The notes: generated by a model from the letters alone, not told the origin. A DNA stretch of 21,036 bases from Oscillospiraceae bacterium (GCA_031262125.1 JAISII010000038.1:1-21036); one strand, 5' to 3'; counted from the stretch's first letter, positions 1 to 7,122 are shown. A program made the numbers and translations.

Positions 1-37
1 TAACCTCGTGAAATAATTGCTTTTCGTGTTTAAACAT
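1..37 (-). CDS. 5' end of a leftward gene, product unknown (partial)
   Basis: On the minus strand an ATG at 37-35 is preceded by a good ribosome binding site (AGGGGGAAA on the minus strand, about 8 bases upstream). The frame stays open to the window edge and reads MFKHEKQLFHEV. The gene would be divergent from the transporter operon at 231. The opening MFKH resembles the start of some manganese catalases, but twelve residues cannot establish a family. Only the start is in view. Confidence 0.42.
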   Translation of the reverse strand, partial: MFKHEKQLFHEV

Positions 38-230
38 TGCAGATTTCCCCCTGTTTTTAAGATATTTTTATCATCACCGTAAATTTGGTGATTATGCAGA
101 ATAGGGGGATTTAATATGAAAGAGTGGGTTCTGCAAAACAGAAAAAAACTACCCCGATTTCCCTTGCAATTGCAAATTAAATATGTATAATTAGATATAT
201 ATTGATAAACAAAACGGAAAGAGAGAAACA
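38..230. other. divergent intergenic region with hairpin and possible short leader ORF
   Basis: This stretch separates the leftward gene at 37 from the transporter ATPase at 231. It contains a stem-loop at 73-92 (ATCACC, 8-base loop, GGTGAT). A short ORF at 116-190 (24 codons, starting MKEWVLQN) has an AGGGGGAT ribosome binding site at 103-110. The ORF overlaps the promoter proposed for the transporter, so it is as likely to be chance as a real peptide. No Zur or MntR operator could be recognised with confidence. Confidence 0.4.
164..191 (+). promoter_or_regulatory. candidate sigma-A promoter for the ABC transporter operon
   Basis: TTGCAA at 164-169 and TATAAT at 186-191 are separated by 16 bases. 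The predicted start is near 198, leaving a leader of about 30 bases before the ATG at 231, which has a GGAAAGAGAG site upstream. The -10 is perfect, but the -35 and spacing are not ideal. Confidence 0.5.
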
Positions 231-1178
231 ATGCTTAGCAAAAAAGAGCAACAACCGCTGATTTCGTGCCAGAATGTTACAATGGGCTATGAGGGCGTGG
301 CAGTTTTGAGCAACCTGACTTTTAATGTAGAGTCGGGCGATTATTTGTGTATAGTGGGCGAGAACGGCTCCGGCAAAACCACGCTAATTAAGGGCTTGCT
401 GGGCTTGGCACAGCCCCAAAGCGGGTGGATAACTACCCCGGGGCTTAAAAAAAACCACGTGGGCTATTTGCCGCAGCAAAATCAAATTCAACGCAACTTT
501 CCGGCTTCGGTTTATGAGATTGTGCTGTCGGGCTGCTTAAACGGCAGCGGACTTTTGCCGTTTTATACAAAAAAGCAAAAGCAGCAGGCACAGCAAAATA
601 TGCAAAAATGCGGCATAGAAGATATTAAAAATAAATGTTACCGTGAGCTTTCGGGCGGGCAGCAGCAAAGGGTATTGCTGGCACGGGCACTTTGTGCGGC
701 ACAGTCGCTGCTTATTTTAGACGAGCCTGTTACGGGGCTGGACCCCATTGCGGCGGGCGAGATGTATGACATAATTTCTAAGTTAAATCGGCAGGGGCTT
801 ACCGTAATTATGATTTCTCACGATGTTACGGCGGCGGTTAACCGTGCGGGCAAAATTCTTCATCTTGAAAAAGACGGCACGTTCTTCGGCACGGCACACC
901 GCTATGTTCACTCGGATTTAGGCAGCAGGTTTTTGTTCTCGGGCTGCCGGTGCGACAATTGTATTATTATGGGTTCCTCACGCAAAGGCGAATTTGCCGA
1001 CGGTATGAATATGAACACGACCAACCATAACCAAACGCCGCAGGCAAAGCAAAACGGCGTGAAGGCTTTTGACAATATGGTGCAAAACTCGGGCGAGATG
1101 CAGGGCGGATTTGCCAAGACGTCAAATAAAAGCTTAAATAAAGCAAAAGACGGCGGGCAGGAGGACGGAAACCAATGA
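231..1178 (+). CDS. znuC: Zn/Mn-type ABC transporter ATP-binding protein
   Basis: This is the cytoplasmic ATPase of a metal-type ABC importer. All nucleotide-binding motifs are present: Walker A GENGSGKT (residues 43-50), Q-loop around Q82-Q83, signature LSGGQQQ (140-146), Walker B LLILDEP (160-166) and the switch histidine in MISHD (H197). The order and spacing match the ZnuC/MntB/TroB group. The usual domain would end near residue 240. This protein continues with a Cys cluster (C239, C241, C244, pattern CxCxxC) and then a polar tail rich in Asn, Gln, Lys and Gly to residue 315. The stop overlaps the permease start by four bases (ATGA), indicating translational coupling. No substrate-binding protein gene lies next to it. 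The metal cannot be decided from this chain. The family assignment is firm; the metal is inferred from the ABC-3 permease partner. Confidence 0.9.
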   Translation: MLSKKEQQPLISCQNVTMGYEGVAVLSNLTFNVESGDYLCIVGENGSGKTTLIKGLLGLAQPQSGWITTPGLKKNHVGYLPQQNQIQRNFPASVYEIVLSGCLNGSGLLPFYTKKQKQQAQQNMQKCGIEDIKNKCYRELSGGQQQRVLLARALCAAQSLLILDEPVTGLDPIAAGEMYDIISKLNRQGLTVIMISHDVTAAVNRAGKILHLEKDGTFFGTAHRYVHSDLGSRFLFSGCRCDNCIIMGSSRKGEFADGMNMNTTNHNQTPQAKQNGVKAFDNMVQNSGEMQGGFAKTSNKSLNKAKDGGQEDGNQ

Positions 1179-1993
1179 ACCTAATTGAAATGTTTTCGTT
1201 TGATTTTATGCTGCGTGCCTTTGCTGTGGGTGCATTGGTGGCGTTGTGTTCGGCAATGCTGGGCGTTACGCTGACGCTAAAGCGGTTTTCGATGATAGGG
1301 GACGGGCTGTCGCACGTTGGGTTTGGTGCGTTGGCGTTTGCGGCGGCACTAAATCTTGCTCCGTTGTGGGTTTCTATCCCCGTGGTGGTGGTTGCGGCGT
1401 TTTTTTTGCTGCGGCTAAGCCAAAACAACCACATAGGCAGCGAATCGGCAATTGCGATAATTTCAAGCTCGGCGTTGGCAATTGGCGTGATTGTAGCAAG
1501 CCTTACGGGCATTAACACCGACCTTAACACCTACCTTTTCGGCAGCATTTTGGCTATTTCGGACATTGATATGATTTTTTGCGTTGTGCTTTCGGCGGTG
1601 GTTGTGGTTATGTTCTTGCTGTTTTATAACAAGATTTTTGCGGTTACGTTCGACGAGGATTTTTCGAAAGCTACCGGCATTAACACAAGCCTTAACAAGA
1701 GCATAATTTCCATCCTCACGGCGTTGACGATTGTTGTGGGTATGCGAGTTATGGGCACGTTGTTAATTTCCTCGCTGCTGGTGTTCCCTGCGGTTACGGC
1801 GAATTATTTGTGCAAGCGGTTTAAAACGGTGGTTATTTTTGCCGCCGTGCTGTCGCTGCTGTGCGTTTTTGCGGGGGTTGTTATAAGCTACGACTTCGGC
1901 ACGCCTACGGGTGCTACGGTGGTTGTAATTAACCTTACGGTGTTTTTGTGTGCATTCTCTATTGCAAAAATACGCTCTAAACGCAAAAAATAA
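1175..1993 (+). CDS. znuB: metal ABC transporter permease, ABC-3 family
   Basis: This is the integral membrane subunit that would pair with the upstream ATPase to import Zn2+ or Mn2+. The 272 residues are almost wholly hydrophobic, with about eight membrane segments. They carry family hallmarks such as LKRFSMIGDGLSHVGFGALA near residues 36-55 and TVVVGMRVMGTLLISSLLVFPA in the second half, which are typical of ZnuB/MntC/TroC. The ATG overlaps the ATPase stop by four bases, and a ribosome binding site (AGGAGG, 1159-1164) lies inside the upstream gene. Length is normal. It ends with a basic tail (RSKRKK). There is no obvious terminator after it. Metal specificity is not decidable from sequence. 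Confidence 0.9.
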   Translation: MNLIEMFSFDFMLRAFAVGALVALCSAMLGVTLTLKRFSMIGDGLSHVGFGALAFAAALNLAPLWVSIPVVVVAAFFLLRLSQNNHIGSESAIAIISSSALAIGVIVASLTGINTDLNTYLFGSILAISDIDMIFCVVLSAVVVVMFLLFYNKIFAVTFDEDFSKATGINTSLNKSIISILTALTIVVGMRVMGTLLISSLLVFPAVTANYLCKRFKTVVIFAAVLSLLCVFAGVVISYDFGTPTGATVVVINLTVFLCAFSIAKIRSKRKK

Positions 1994-2306
1994 GTCTGTG
2001 AAAAAGTTCTCACAAAAAAAGCCGAATATACTTCACAAAAAGAATTAAAAACAGCGACATTGTTTTGCTGTCGAATTAAAATTATAACAATATGGTAAAA
2101 GAACAGGTAAAAGGTTACAGTTTGTAATTATTTTTTGTTAAAGTTGCACAGATATTCGGTATAAGATTTGTTTAATGTGCATAAATTATTAATAAACGAT
2201 TGACTAAATTGGTTAAAAAATGTATAATACCTATAGGAATTAGCGTGCTTAATTTGATATTTTGTAAAAACGGCAAAAAATCGGCAGAGAATTAGGGGAT
2301 AATCAG
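1994..2306. other. intergenic region upstream of the exported-protein cluster
   Basis: This 313-base AT-rich stretch holds the promoter at 2200-2228. A weak imperfect stem around 2052-2073 (CGACA/TGTCG, or the alternative ACAGC/GCTGT) has no T-run. I see no gene, no convincing terminator for the permease, and no riboswitch. In particular, the leader between the promoter and 2307 is only about 70 bases and has no c-di-GMP riboswitch hallmarks. Confidence 0.5.
2200..2228 (+). promoter_or_regulatory. strong sigma-A promoter for exported-protein operon 1
   Basis: TTGACT at 2200-2205 and TATAAT at 2223-2228 are separated by exactly 17 bases. Transcription should start near 2235, about 70 bases before the ATG at 2307. 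No competing promoter of this quality was found between here and the signal peptidase gene at 5140, so it probably serves genes A, B, C and the first peptidase. Confidence 0.75.
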
Positions 2307-3170
2307 ATGTCTTTAAGGAATGTTACGAGCAGTGAGAAATACGCCGGCAGAACTTTTGGCAATGCAGTGCATTTTTCACGCAAGGCACAAGCGGGCGACC
2401 GCAAAGTTGAGCTGATTAAAAAAAGAATGAAACTTAAAACCTTGATTTTATTGCTTTTTGTGTCTTTTTTTGCTGTTACAACCGCCGGTATGGCGTGGTT
2501 TACGCTAAGCAGTTTTTCGGCTGTTAACACGTTGGAGATGTCAATCGGCACAGGCTCTGATTTGCTGGTGGCTACCGAGAATTTCGGGACGGACACTACA
2601 CGTTATTCTAAAGAAATTACTTCACAGATGATAAACGCCCAGCTGGCACAATATAATGTTACGCTGGAGGATATGCTGCTTGACCCGCTAACCTCCTCAA
2701 ACGGCACAAGCTTTGCTACCGAAGCGGGCGGCATAAAAACTGCTAACGAGGGCTTTTTAGAGTTTAAGCTTTACTTTATTGCTACTAAAGAAATGTACGT
2801 GCATATAAGCAGCGACAGTTCTACTGCCGAAGCGAACGACGGTACAAGCTTTACCACTACCAGCACCGGCAACGCCGCAAATGTTACCTCGGCGGTGCGG
2901 TTGGCGTTTGACAGTGCCGACGGCGTTAAAATTTTAGAGCCGAACCGTGGCACGGCAGTTGCAGGGCAAAGCACATTTGAGCTGCCAACACCAATGGCAT
3001 ACAGCGGCACAACACGGCTGTTCCATCTGCCCGAGCTTACACCTGTTGAGGTTACCTTCCGCCTTTGGGTAGAGGGCGAAGACCCGCAGTGCAACAACGA
3101 TATTCAACGTGCCAATATGCGTGTTAACCTTAATTTTAGGGGCACGGATGAGAATAATCAAGCTTTATAA
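2307..3170 (+). CDS. SipW-type exported protein A (AWFT signal)
   Basis: This is a predicted surface or fibre protein exported by Sec and cut by a SipW-type peptidase. The ATG at 2307 has an AGGGGAT site (2294-2300) at six-base spacing; the internal Met at residue 41 has no such site. Residues 1-44 are polar and basic. Residues 45-62 are hydrophobic and run straight into A63-W64-F65-T66. An extracellular-type Ser/Thr/Asn-rich region follows, with SAVRLAF near residue 198 and a late RLWVEGEDPQC motif (W254) before a short end. The same two motifs recur in proteins B, D and E of this window, suggesting a shared beta-rich fold. It opens the operon and is followed by two palindromic repeats, then protein B. 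The 40-residue cytoplasmic leader is unusually long for a signal peptide. The relation to TasA/camelysin (CalY) proteins is by architecture only; no close family could be named. Confidence 0.72.
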   Translation: MSLRNVTSSEKYAGRTFGNAVHFSRKAQAGDRKVELIKKRMKLKTLILLLFVSFFAVTTAGMAWFTLSSFSAVNTLEMSIGTGSDLLVATENFGTDTTRYSKEITSQMINAQLAQYNVTLEDMLLDPLTSSNGTSFATEAGGIKTANEGFLEFKLYFIATKEMYVHISSDSSTAEANDGTSFTTTSTGNAANVTSAVRLAFDSADGVKILEPNRGTAVAGQSTFELPTPMAYSGTTRLFHLPELTPVEVTFRLWVEGEDPQCNNDIQRANMRVNLNFRGTDENNQAL

Positions 3171-3210
3171 ATAATAAATAAGAATGCAGAATGCAGAAAT
3201 GGTTTGATCC

Positions 3211-3288
3211 CAGCCCAAAGCCTCGGTAAGAGATAACATTCCCCTCCGTGGAGGGGTGGCAGGGCATCAGCCCTGACGGGGTGGTTTG
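3211..3288 (+). repeat. palindromic repeat copy R1 (full form)
   Basis: A left arm (CCCAAAGCCTCGGTAAGAG) is followed by stem 1 (CCCCTCC-GT-GGAGGGG), TGG, stem 2 (CAGGGC-ATCA-GCCCTG) and the end ACGGGGTGGTTT. It lies 40 bases after the stop of gene A. Confidence 0.85.
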
Positions 3289-3292
3289 ACCC

Positions 3293-3369
3293 CAGCCCAA
3301 AGTCTCGGTAAGAGATAACATTCCCCTCCGTGGAGGGGTGGCAGAGCGTAGCTCTGACGGGGTGGTTTG
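3293..3369 (+). repeat. palindromic repeat copy R2 (full form)
   Basis: It has the same layout as R1 and directly follows it in the same orientation. Stem 2 is CAGAGC-GTA-GCTCTG. It ends about 15 bases before the ribosome binding site of gene B, so it sits in that gene's mRNA leader. Confidence 0.85.
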
Positions 3370-3402
3370 TACAAAGTTAAATAAAAAGGAGTGATTCAAT
3401 CT

Positions 3403-4167
3403 TTGCTAAAATTTAGTAAAAAAAACAAAAAAGAGCAAGCAGAAGAATTCACTCCGATAGAGCTTTTGCGGCTGAGCGGCAAGCGTGGCACCGCAGAATA
3501 CACCAAAGCCCGCAAAAACAAACGCCGTGCGTTTTGGCTTTTGATTTCTTTAGTTTCTATCTTGCTGGTGATGTGGATTATTTCGCTGCTGCTTACGCAG
3601 TGGGGCGATTTGGTTATCAGCATCGAGCGTGATGCCGCAAGTGTGGGTATCTCGGTTTCGGATAATGTAGAGCTTAAAAACAAAACCACAATTTTAAGCG
3701 GCGACAATATTTTAGAAGTTACCAACATTACATATGAAAACCTGCCGTTTTTGCAAATTGAGAACACCGACGGTTCGCACAACGGGCCAAACTATTTAGC
3801 CTACACGTTCTATGTTACCAACAGCGGGCAGCAAACTGCCAATGTTGTGGGGCAACTGCAAATTACAGGCGTGGCAAAAAATATGGACACTGCCGTGCGA
3901 ATTATCGTTTATAAAGACGGCGAGCCCGTAATTTACGCCAAACCCGCCGCCGATGGTTCGGTAGAAGCCTTCCCCGAGGGTGTAACCTCGTTTTTGAGCG
4001 ACACCGACGTTATGGAAACCGTTATTGAAAACCTTGCCCCCGGGCAAAGCACAAAGTTCACCATTGTCTCTTATGTTGAGGGAGAAGACCCCGAGTGTAT
4101 CGACGATATACGGGGGGGCTACATGAGGATGTCTATGCTCTTCGGAATTGCTGACGAAGAAGGGTAA
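3403..4167 (+). CDS. membrane-anchored paralogue B of the exported-protein family
   Basis: This protein is probably held in the membrane and exposes an extracellular domain. A ribosome binding site AAAGGAGTGA (3385-3394) points to the TTG at 3403 (8-base spacing, 254 aa). A GTG at 3391 lies in the same frame but overlaps the binding site itself. Residues 1-39 are strongly charged. Residues 40-63 form a long membrane segment ending QWGD, without the Ala-Trp-Phe/Leu/Ile motif of its relatives. The outside part has TAVRIIVYKDG near residue 168 and SYVEGEDPEC (Y224) near the end, matching proteins A, D and E. It lies between A and C in operon 1. Lacking the cleavage-type motif, it could be an uncleaved anchor for the fibres, a role filled by TapA in Bacillus; that is inference from architecture, as no TapA homology is claimed. 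Confidence 0.65.
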   Translation: MLKFSKKNKKEQAEEFTPIELLRLSGKRGTAEYTKARKNKRRAFWLLISLVSILLVMWIISLLLTQWGDLVISIERDAASVGISVSDNVELKNKTTILSGDNILEVTNITYENLPFLQIENTDGSHNGPNYLAYTFYVTNSGQQTANVVGQLQITGVAKNMDTAVRIIVYKDGEPVIYAKPAADGSVEAFPEGVTSFLSDTDVMETVIENLAPGQSTKFTIVSYVEGEDPECIDDIRGGYMRMSMLFGIADEEG

Positions 4168-4188
4168 TAACATACATTATTTTAAACA

Positions 4189-4205
4189 GCTATGTGTTAC
4201 ATAGC
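4189..4205 (+). promoter_or_regulatory. short stem-loop in the leader of gene C
   Basis: GCTATG, loop TGTTA, CATAGC: a perfect six-base stem ten bases upstream of the strong AGGAGG site of gene C. It could protect a processed 5' end of an abundant gene C transcript. It has no T-run, so it is not a terminator. Confidence 0.45.
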
Positions 4206-4230
4206 AAAAAATTTAGGAGGATTTTCACAA

Positions 4231-5088
4231 ATGAAAAAACAAATTTTCTCGAGAAAAAAAGCGTTAGTTTCATCATTGGTTATGCTTTTGGTGGCTATGA
4301 TTGCTCTCGGAACAGCAACCTTTGCATGGTTTACCAACTCGACAAGTGCTTCTGTATCAGGTATGACTGTATCGGTTAATGCTAGCGAAGGTCTTTTGGT
4401 TCGTGCAAGCTTTAGTTCATCTTTTGCCGATGACCCGGCTTGGAAAGGAACTTTTGACTTAGAAGCAGACAATATTAAGCTTAATCCGGTTTCCGGCGTT
4501 GCTGGCACGGGTTCGTCAATGTCGTTTTATGCTCTTACTTGCGACAGCGATGCAAAAGTAACAGGTTTCATTGACAACCCGGCTGCTGTTGCAAATACAG
4601 CCGGTGTGCCATCTTCAGCAGCAGGATATTACATCCCGATTTATGTACAAGCAAAAAGTGTTGGTACTACAACATCCAATTTGCAACAAACCACAATTGA
4701 AGCTGACAACACCCTTTCGGGCAAAGCACAAATCGGTGTAGGTAACGTAACAGGCGGTTCTTTCACAGGCATTTTTAATACAGATGCAACCACAACTAAA
4801 TATTATGCACTTAGCGGTGTTCCCGTGTCTTATGTTTCAGGTGCTTTATCACTAAATACTTCTTATGCTTTACCTTACGATACACCTACAGAAGATATCT
4901 TAACGGAAGTTACTCCGATAGCTGCTACAACTGCTACTAATGTTGCAACTCCTGCACAGCTTAATGCAGCAGGCGGCGTTACTTTAGTATATTATGTTTA
5001 TGTTGAAGGTCAAAAAGTTAATCCTGAACTTACAACATTAACTGGCGACATCACATTAAGTTTCGACTTAGTTGCCCCAACACCCTAA
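4231..5088 (+). CDS. SipW-type exported protein C, possible major fibre subunit
   Basis: The start at 4231 is fixed by TTTAGGAGG (4212-4220) at ten-base spacing; an in-frame GTG farther upstream has no binding site. The 285-residue product starts MKKQIFSRKK, has a hydrophobic segment at residues 12-30 and then A32-W33-F34-T35, the layout of a SipW-dependent signal. The mature part is rich in Ala, Thr, Ser, Gly and Val with few charges, and has a late YVYVEGQ motif (Y257). It is the only member with both a full AGGAGG and a visibly more A/T-ending codon choice than its neighbours, and it lies immediately before the peptidase gene, much as tasA lies beside sipW in Bacillus. I therefore guess it is the most abundant subunit. 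Direct TasA homology could not be shown by eye. Confidence 0.72.
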   Translation: MKKQIFSRKKALVSSLVMLLVAMIALGTATFAWFTNSTSASVSGMTVSVNASEGLLVRASFSSSFADDPAWKGTFDLEADNIKLNPVSGVAGTGSSMSFYALTCDSDAKVTGFIDNPAAVANTAGVPSSAAGYYIPIYVQAKSVGTTTSNLQQTTIEADNTLSGKAQIGVGNVTGGSFTGIFNTDATTTKYYALSGVPVSYVSGALSLNTSYALPYDTPTEDILTEVTPIAATTATNVATPAQLNAAGGVTLVYYVYVEGQKVNPELTTLTGDITLSFDLVAPTP

Positions 5089-5139
5089 TCTGAATTAATT
5101 CCAAAAACAATAACACAATAAACTCAGGGGATACCGTAT

Positions 5140-5925
5140 ATGAACAAGACTTTAAAAAAAATAGGCAATGTAATAATAGATGTTTTAATAGTGCTAATAG
5201 TGCTAATATCGCTAATTATAGCAATGCTGTCTTTAACGTCAAAATCAAGCGGTATCCCCAATATTTTAGGGTTGACAGTGCAAACAGTACAGTCCGACTC
5301 TATGAACCCCGAGTTTTATAAGGGCGATGTGATTTTCGGCACTGCCACCGACGATTATGCAGTATTTGAGGTAGGGGACGTGGTTTCGTTCTCAAGCACA
5401 ATCGGCGAGGAAGACGTTGTAAAAACACATGAAGTCGTTCGAGTAGAAGAAGTTGAAGGCGAACGTCGTTACTACACACAGGGCATAAACCGAGAGGTTT
5501 CGCAAGTGGAGGACGAGGGCTTTATAACTGCTGTGGATATATTAGCCGAATACAACGGGGGTAAAATCCCGGGCTTTGGCAATGTTCTTGACTTTTTAAG
5601 AACGCAGCTTGGGTTCTTTTTAGTTATTGTTCTGCCTATGATAATCTTCTTTATCTATGAGGCAGTAAGAGTTGTGCTGAACATTATTGCATATAACAAA
5701 GCAAAAGCCCGTGCCGAGGCAGAGGAAGCTCTTGCCGCAAAACAGGCAGACACCGAGCTTACTGACGAACAAAAACGTCTTATAGCAGAGGAGTACCTGA
5801 AAACACGTGACGGAACAGTAGCAGAAGAAGCACCGGCAGAAGTTATGCCGGAGATTTCTGATGCAACAACGGGCGATTCGGATGAGTCGGAAGATAGCTC
5901 AACCCAAAAGGATTTGGTACCCTAA
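5140..5925 (+). CDS. sipW: SipW/ER-type signal peptidase I, first copy, with acidic tail
   Basis: This membrane peptidase would cut the AWF-type signals of the neighbouring exported proteins. The serine box is QSDSMNPEFYKGD with catalytic S54. The general base position is a histidine (THEVVRV, H97) rather than the lysine of common bacterial LepB enzymes, which marks the SipW/eukaryotic SPC type. Membrane segments lie at about residues 11-33 and 155-176. The usual third box KGDNN reads QGINRE here (residues 114-119), so the expected Asp after Gly is missing; D125 may substitute. Residues 185-261 form a long cytoplasmic tail, very rich in Glu, Asp and Ala, not expected in this family. A CAGGGGAT binding site (5125-5132) precedes the ATG. 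It is the last gene of operon 1, followed by the stem at 5941-5984. Confidence 0.85.
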   Translation: MNKTLKKIGNVIIDVLIVLIVLISLIIAMLSLTSKSSGIPNILGLTVQTVQSDSMNPEFYKGDVIFGTATDDYAVFEVGDVVSFSSTIGEEDVVKTHEVVRVEEVEGERRYYTQGINREVSQVEDEGFITAVDILAEYNGGKIPGFGNVLDFLRTQLGFFLVIVLPMIIFFIYEAVRVVLNIIAYNKAKARAEAEEALAAKQADTELTDEQKRLIAEEYLKTRDGTVAEEAPAEVMPEISDATTGDSDESEDSSTQKDLVP

Positions 5926-5940
5926 ATGAATATTCAGACA

Positions 5941-5984
5941 GAATAAATCTTTTCCGCCTTGTCAGCAGCGGGAAAGATTTATTC
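5941..5984 (+). terminator. 17-bp stem closing operon 1
   Basis: Arms 5941-5957 (starting GAATAAATC) and 5968-5984 pair over 17 bases with a single G-U, around a 10-base loop. It follows the peptidase stop by 15 bases. The U-run after the stem is poor, so termination or 3'-end protection are both possible. Confidence 0.65.
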
Positions 5985-6010
5985 TTCAAGAGGGAAAGAA
6001 ACTCTTCACA

Positions 6011-6026
6011 AACCACCCCGACCTCG
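6011..6026 (-). repeat. end fragment of the palindromic repeat
   Basis: AACCACCCCGACCTCG is the terminal GGGGTGGTT part of the repeat in reverse orientation, without its stems. It looks like a broken copy just outside R3. Confidence 0.5.
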
Positions 6027-6041
6027 AAAAAAATTGCACAG

Positions 6042-6093
6042 AAACCACCCCGTCAAGGCTTACGCCTTGCCACCCCTCCCCGGAGGGGAATGT
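6042..6093 (-). repeat. palindromic repeat copy R3 (short form)
   Basis: This reverse copy has stem 2 CAAGGC/GCCTTG and stem 1 CCCCTCC-CC-GGAGGGG. It stops at GGGGAATGTT and lacks the 27-base left arm seen in the plus-strand copies. Confidence 0.85.
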
Positions 6094-6183
6094 TAGCACA
6101 GACAATAGACTAACAGTAGACCACACTGACCTCAAAAAATTTAGATTTCTATTTAAATTTGGTTTTAAAAAATATTTCTGCAC

Positions 6184-6234
6184 AAACCACCCCGTCAAGG
6201 CTTACGCCTTGCCACCCCTCCCCGGAGGGGAATA
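6184..6234 (-). repeat. palindromic repeat copy R4 (short form)
   Basis: It has the same short reverse form as R3, with stem 2 CAAGGC/GCCTTG and stem 1 with a CC centre. It lies inside the left long direct repeat. Confidence 0.85.
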
Positions 6235-6372
6235 TTTCCGCTTTGAATAGACTTTTAGCTCTTGCCTCTTGTCTCTTGCAACTTGCCTCTTGAAGCGGAG
6301 GGGAATATTAGCAAACTCAATAGACAATCAGAAAACCACACAGTTATGTTTTATATATACAAACCCTTGAAC

Positions 6373-6450
6373 CAGCCCAAAGTCTCGGTAAGAGATAACA
6401 TTCCCCTCCGTGGAGGGGTGGATTCGCCTTAGCGAAGACGGGGTGGTTTG
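6373..6450 (+). repeat. palindromic repeat copy R5 (full form)
   Basis: This full form has its left arm, stem 1 with GT centre and stem 2 TTCGC-CTTA-GCGAA. It ends 33 bases before the DUF559 start, so it forms part of that gene's leader. Confidence 0.85.
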
Positions 6451-6483
6451 CAAACAAGGGTGGTTTACAAAAAGGCTATACAA

Positions 6484-6873
6484 ATGAGAAAATTAAACCG
6501 CTACGGCAGGTTACCTTTTAATGATAAACTGAGAGAAACCGCTCGCAAGCTGAGGAAATCGGGAAATATGCCGGAAGCTATGCTGTGGAAACGGCTTTGC
6601 AAAAAGCAATTCTTGGGTCTCGATTTTGACAGGCAGAAAATAATCGGCAACTTTATTGTTGACTTTTTCTGTGTAGAAAAAGGTGTTGTAATCGAAGTTG
6701 ACGGCGGAATACACAATGTTGAACAGGAACACGACAAAGTAAAAGATGACTTTTTAAAAAGTTTTGGTTTAAAGGTTGTACATATTACCGATACAGATGT
6801 CATTTATAATATAGAACAAGTTATGGAAAGTTTACTTGCTTTTCCCGAGTTTTACAGGGAAGATTGGATTTGA
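6484..6873 (+). CDS. DUF559 family protein, Vsr-like endonuclease fold
   Basis: This 129-residue protein fits the DUF559 family, which shares the PD-(D/E)xK fold of very-short-patch repair endonucleases. It shows the family order: NRYGRLPFN at residues 5-13, basic helices with PEAMLWKRL (about 33-41), FDRQKIIGNFIVDFFC (about 51-66) and VVIEVDGGIH (about 70-79). The Asp in VDFF and the E-x-D pair are the expected metal ligands. The ATG at 6484 has a modest AAAGG site; an in-frame TTG at 6448 overlaps the repeat and is less likely. The gene is enclosed by two copies of a roughly 270-base direct repeat and lies in a repeat island, unlike the genes on either side. Its role is not established for the family; action on the repeats is a hypothesis only. 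Confidence 0.85.
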   Translation: MRKLNRYGRLPFNDKLRETARKLRKSGNMPEAMLWKRLCKKQFLGLDFDRQKIIGNFIVDFFCVEKGVVIEVDGGIHNVEQEHDKVKDDFLKSFGLKVVHITDTDVIYNIEQVMESLLAFPEFYREDWI

Positions 6874-6940
6874 GTAAAAACCAGATAGACCCTAAAAAAT
6901 AGTTTTCTATTAAAATTTAGTTTTAAATAAAATTTTGCAC

Positions 6941-6990
6941 AAACCACCCCGTCAAGGCTAACGCCTTGCCACCCCTCCCCGGAGGGGAAT
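6941..6990 (-). repeat. palindromic repeat copy R6 (short form)
   Basis: A short reverse form like R3 and R4. One loop base differs (GTTA rather than GTAA read on the minus strand). Confidence 0.85.
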
Positions 6991-7122
6991 ATTTCCGCTT
7001 TGAATAGACTTTTAACTCTTGTCTCTTGAATCTTGCTCCTTGAAGCGGAGGGGAATATTAGTGAACACAATAGACTAACAGCAGACCACACAGTTAAGTT
7101 TTACATATACAAACCCTTGAAC

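Larger units (their letters stand above)
6179..6450 (+). repeat. long direct repeat, left copy, flanking the DUF559 gene
   Basis: This 272-base segment recurs at 6936-7200. It contains R4, a CTCTTG-rich stretch, AGCGGAGGGGAATATTAG, a run ending ATACAAACCCTTGAAC, and R5. The copies differ by scattered substitutions and small indels, mostly in the CTCTTG stretch. Weaker similarity extends upstream (about 6119 and 6884). The DUF559 gene lies exactly between the two copies. Confidence 0.85.

Noticed and set aside
967..1530. Minus-strand 187-codon frame over the transporter genes
   Set aside because: It lies opposite two well-supported ABC transporter genes, has no ribosome site and a composition typical of antisense frames.
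2229..2306. Riboswitch (for example c-di-GMP) controlling the exported-protein operon
   Set aside because: The leader is too short, and the conserved motifs of the known c-di-GMP classes are absent.
3136..3399. Minus-strand open frame of 87 codons between genes A and B
   Set aside because: It is the translation of palindromic repeats R1 and R2 in reverse; the same peptide-like strings recur wherever the repeat occurs and no ribosome site precedes it.
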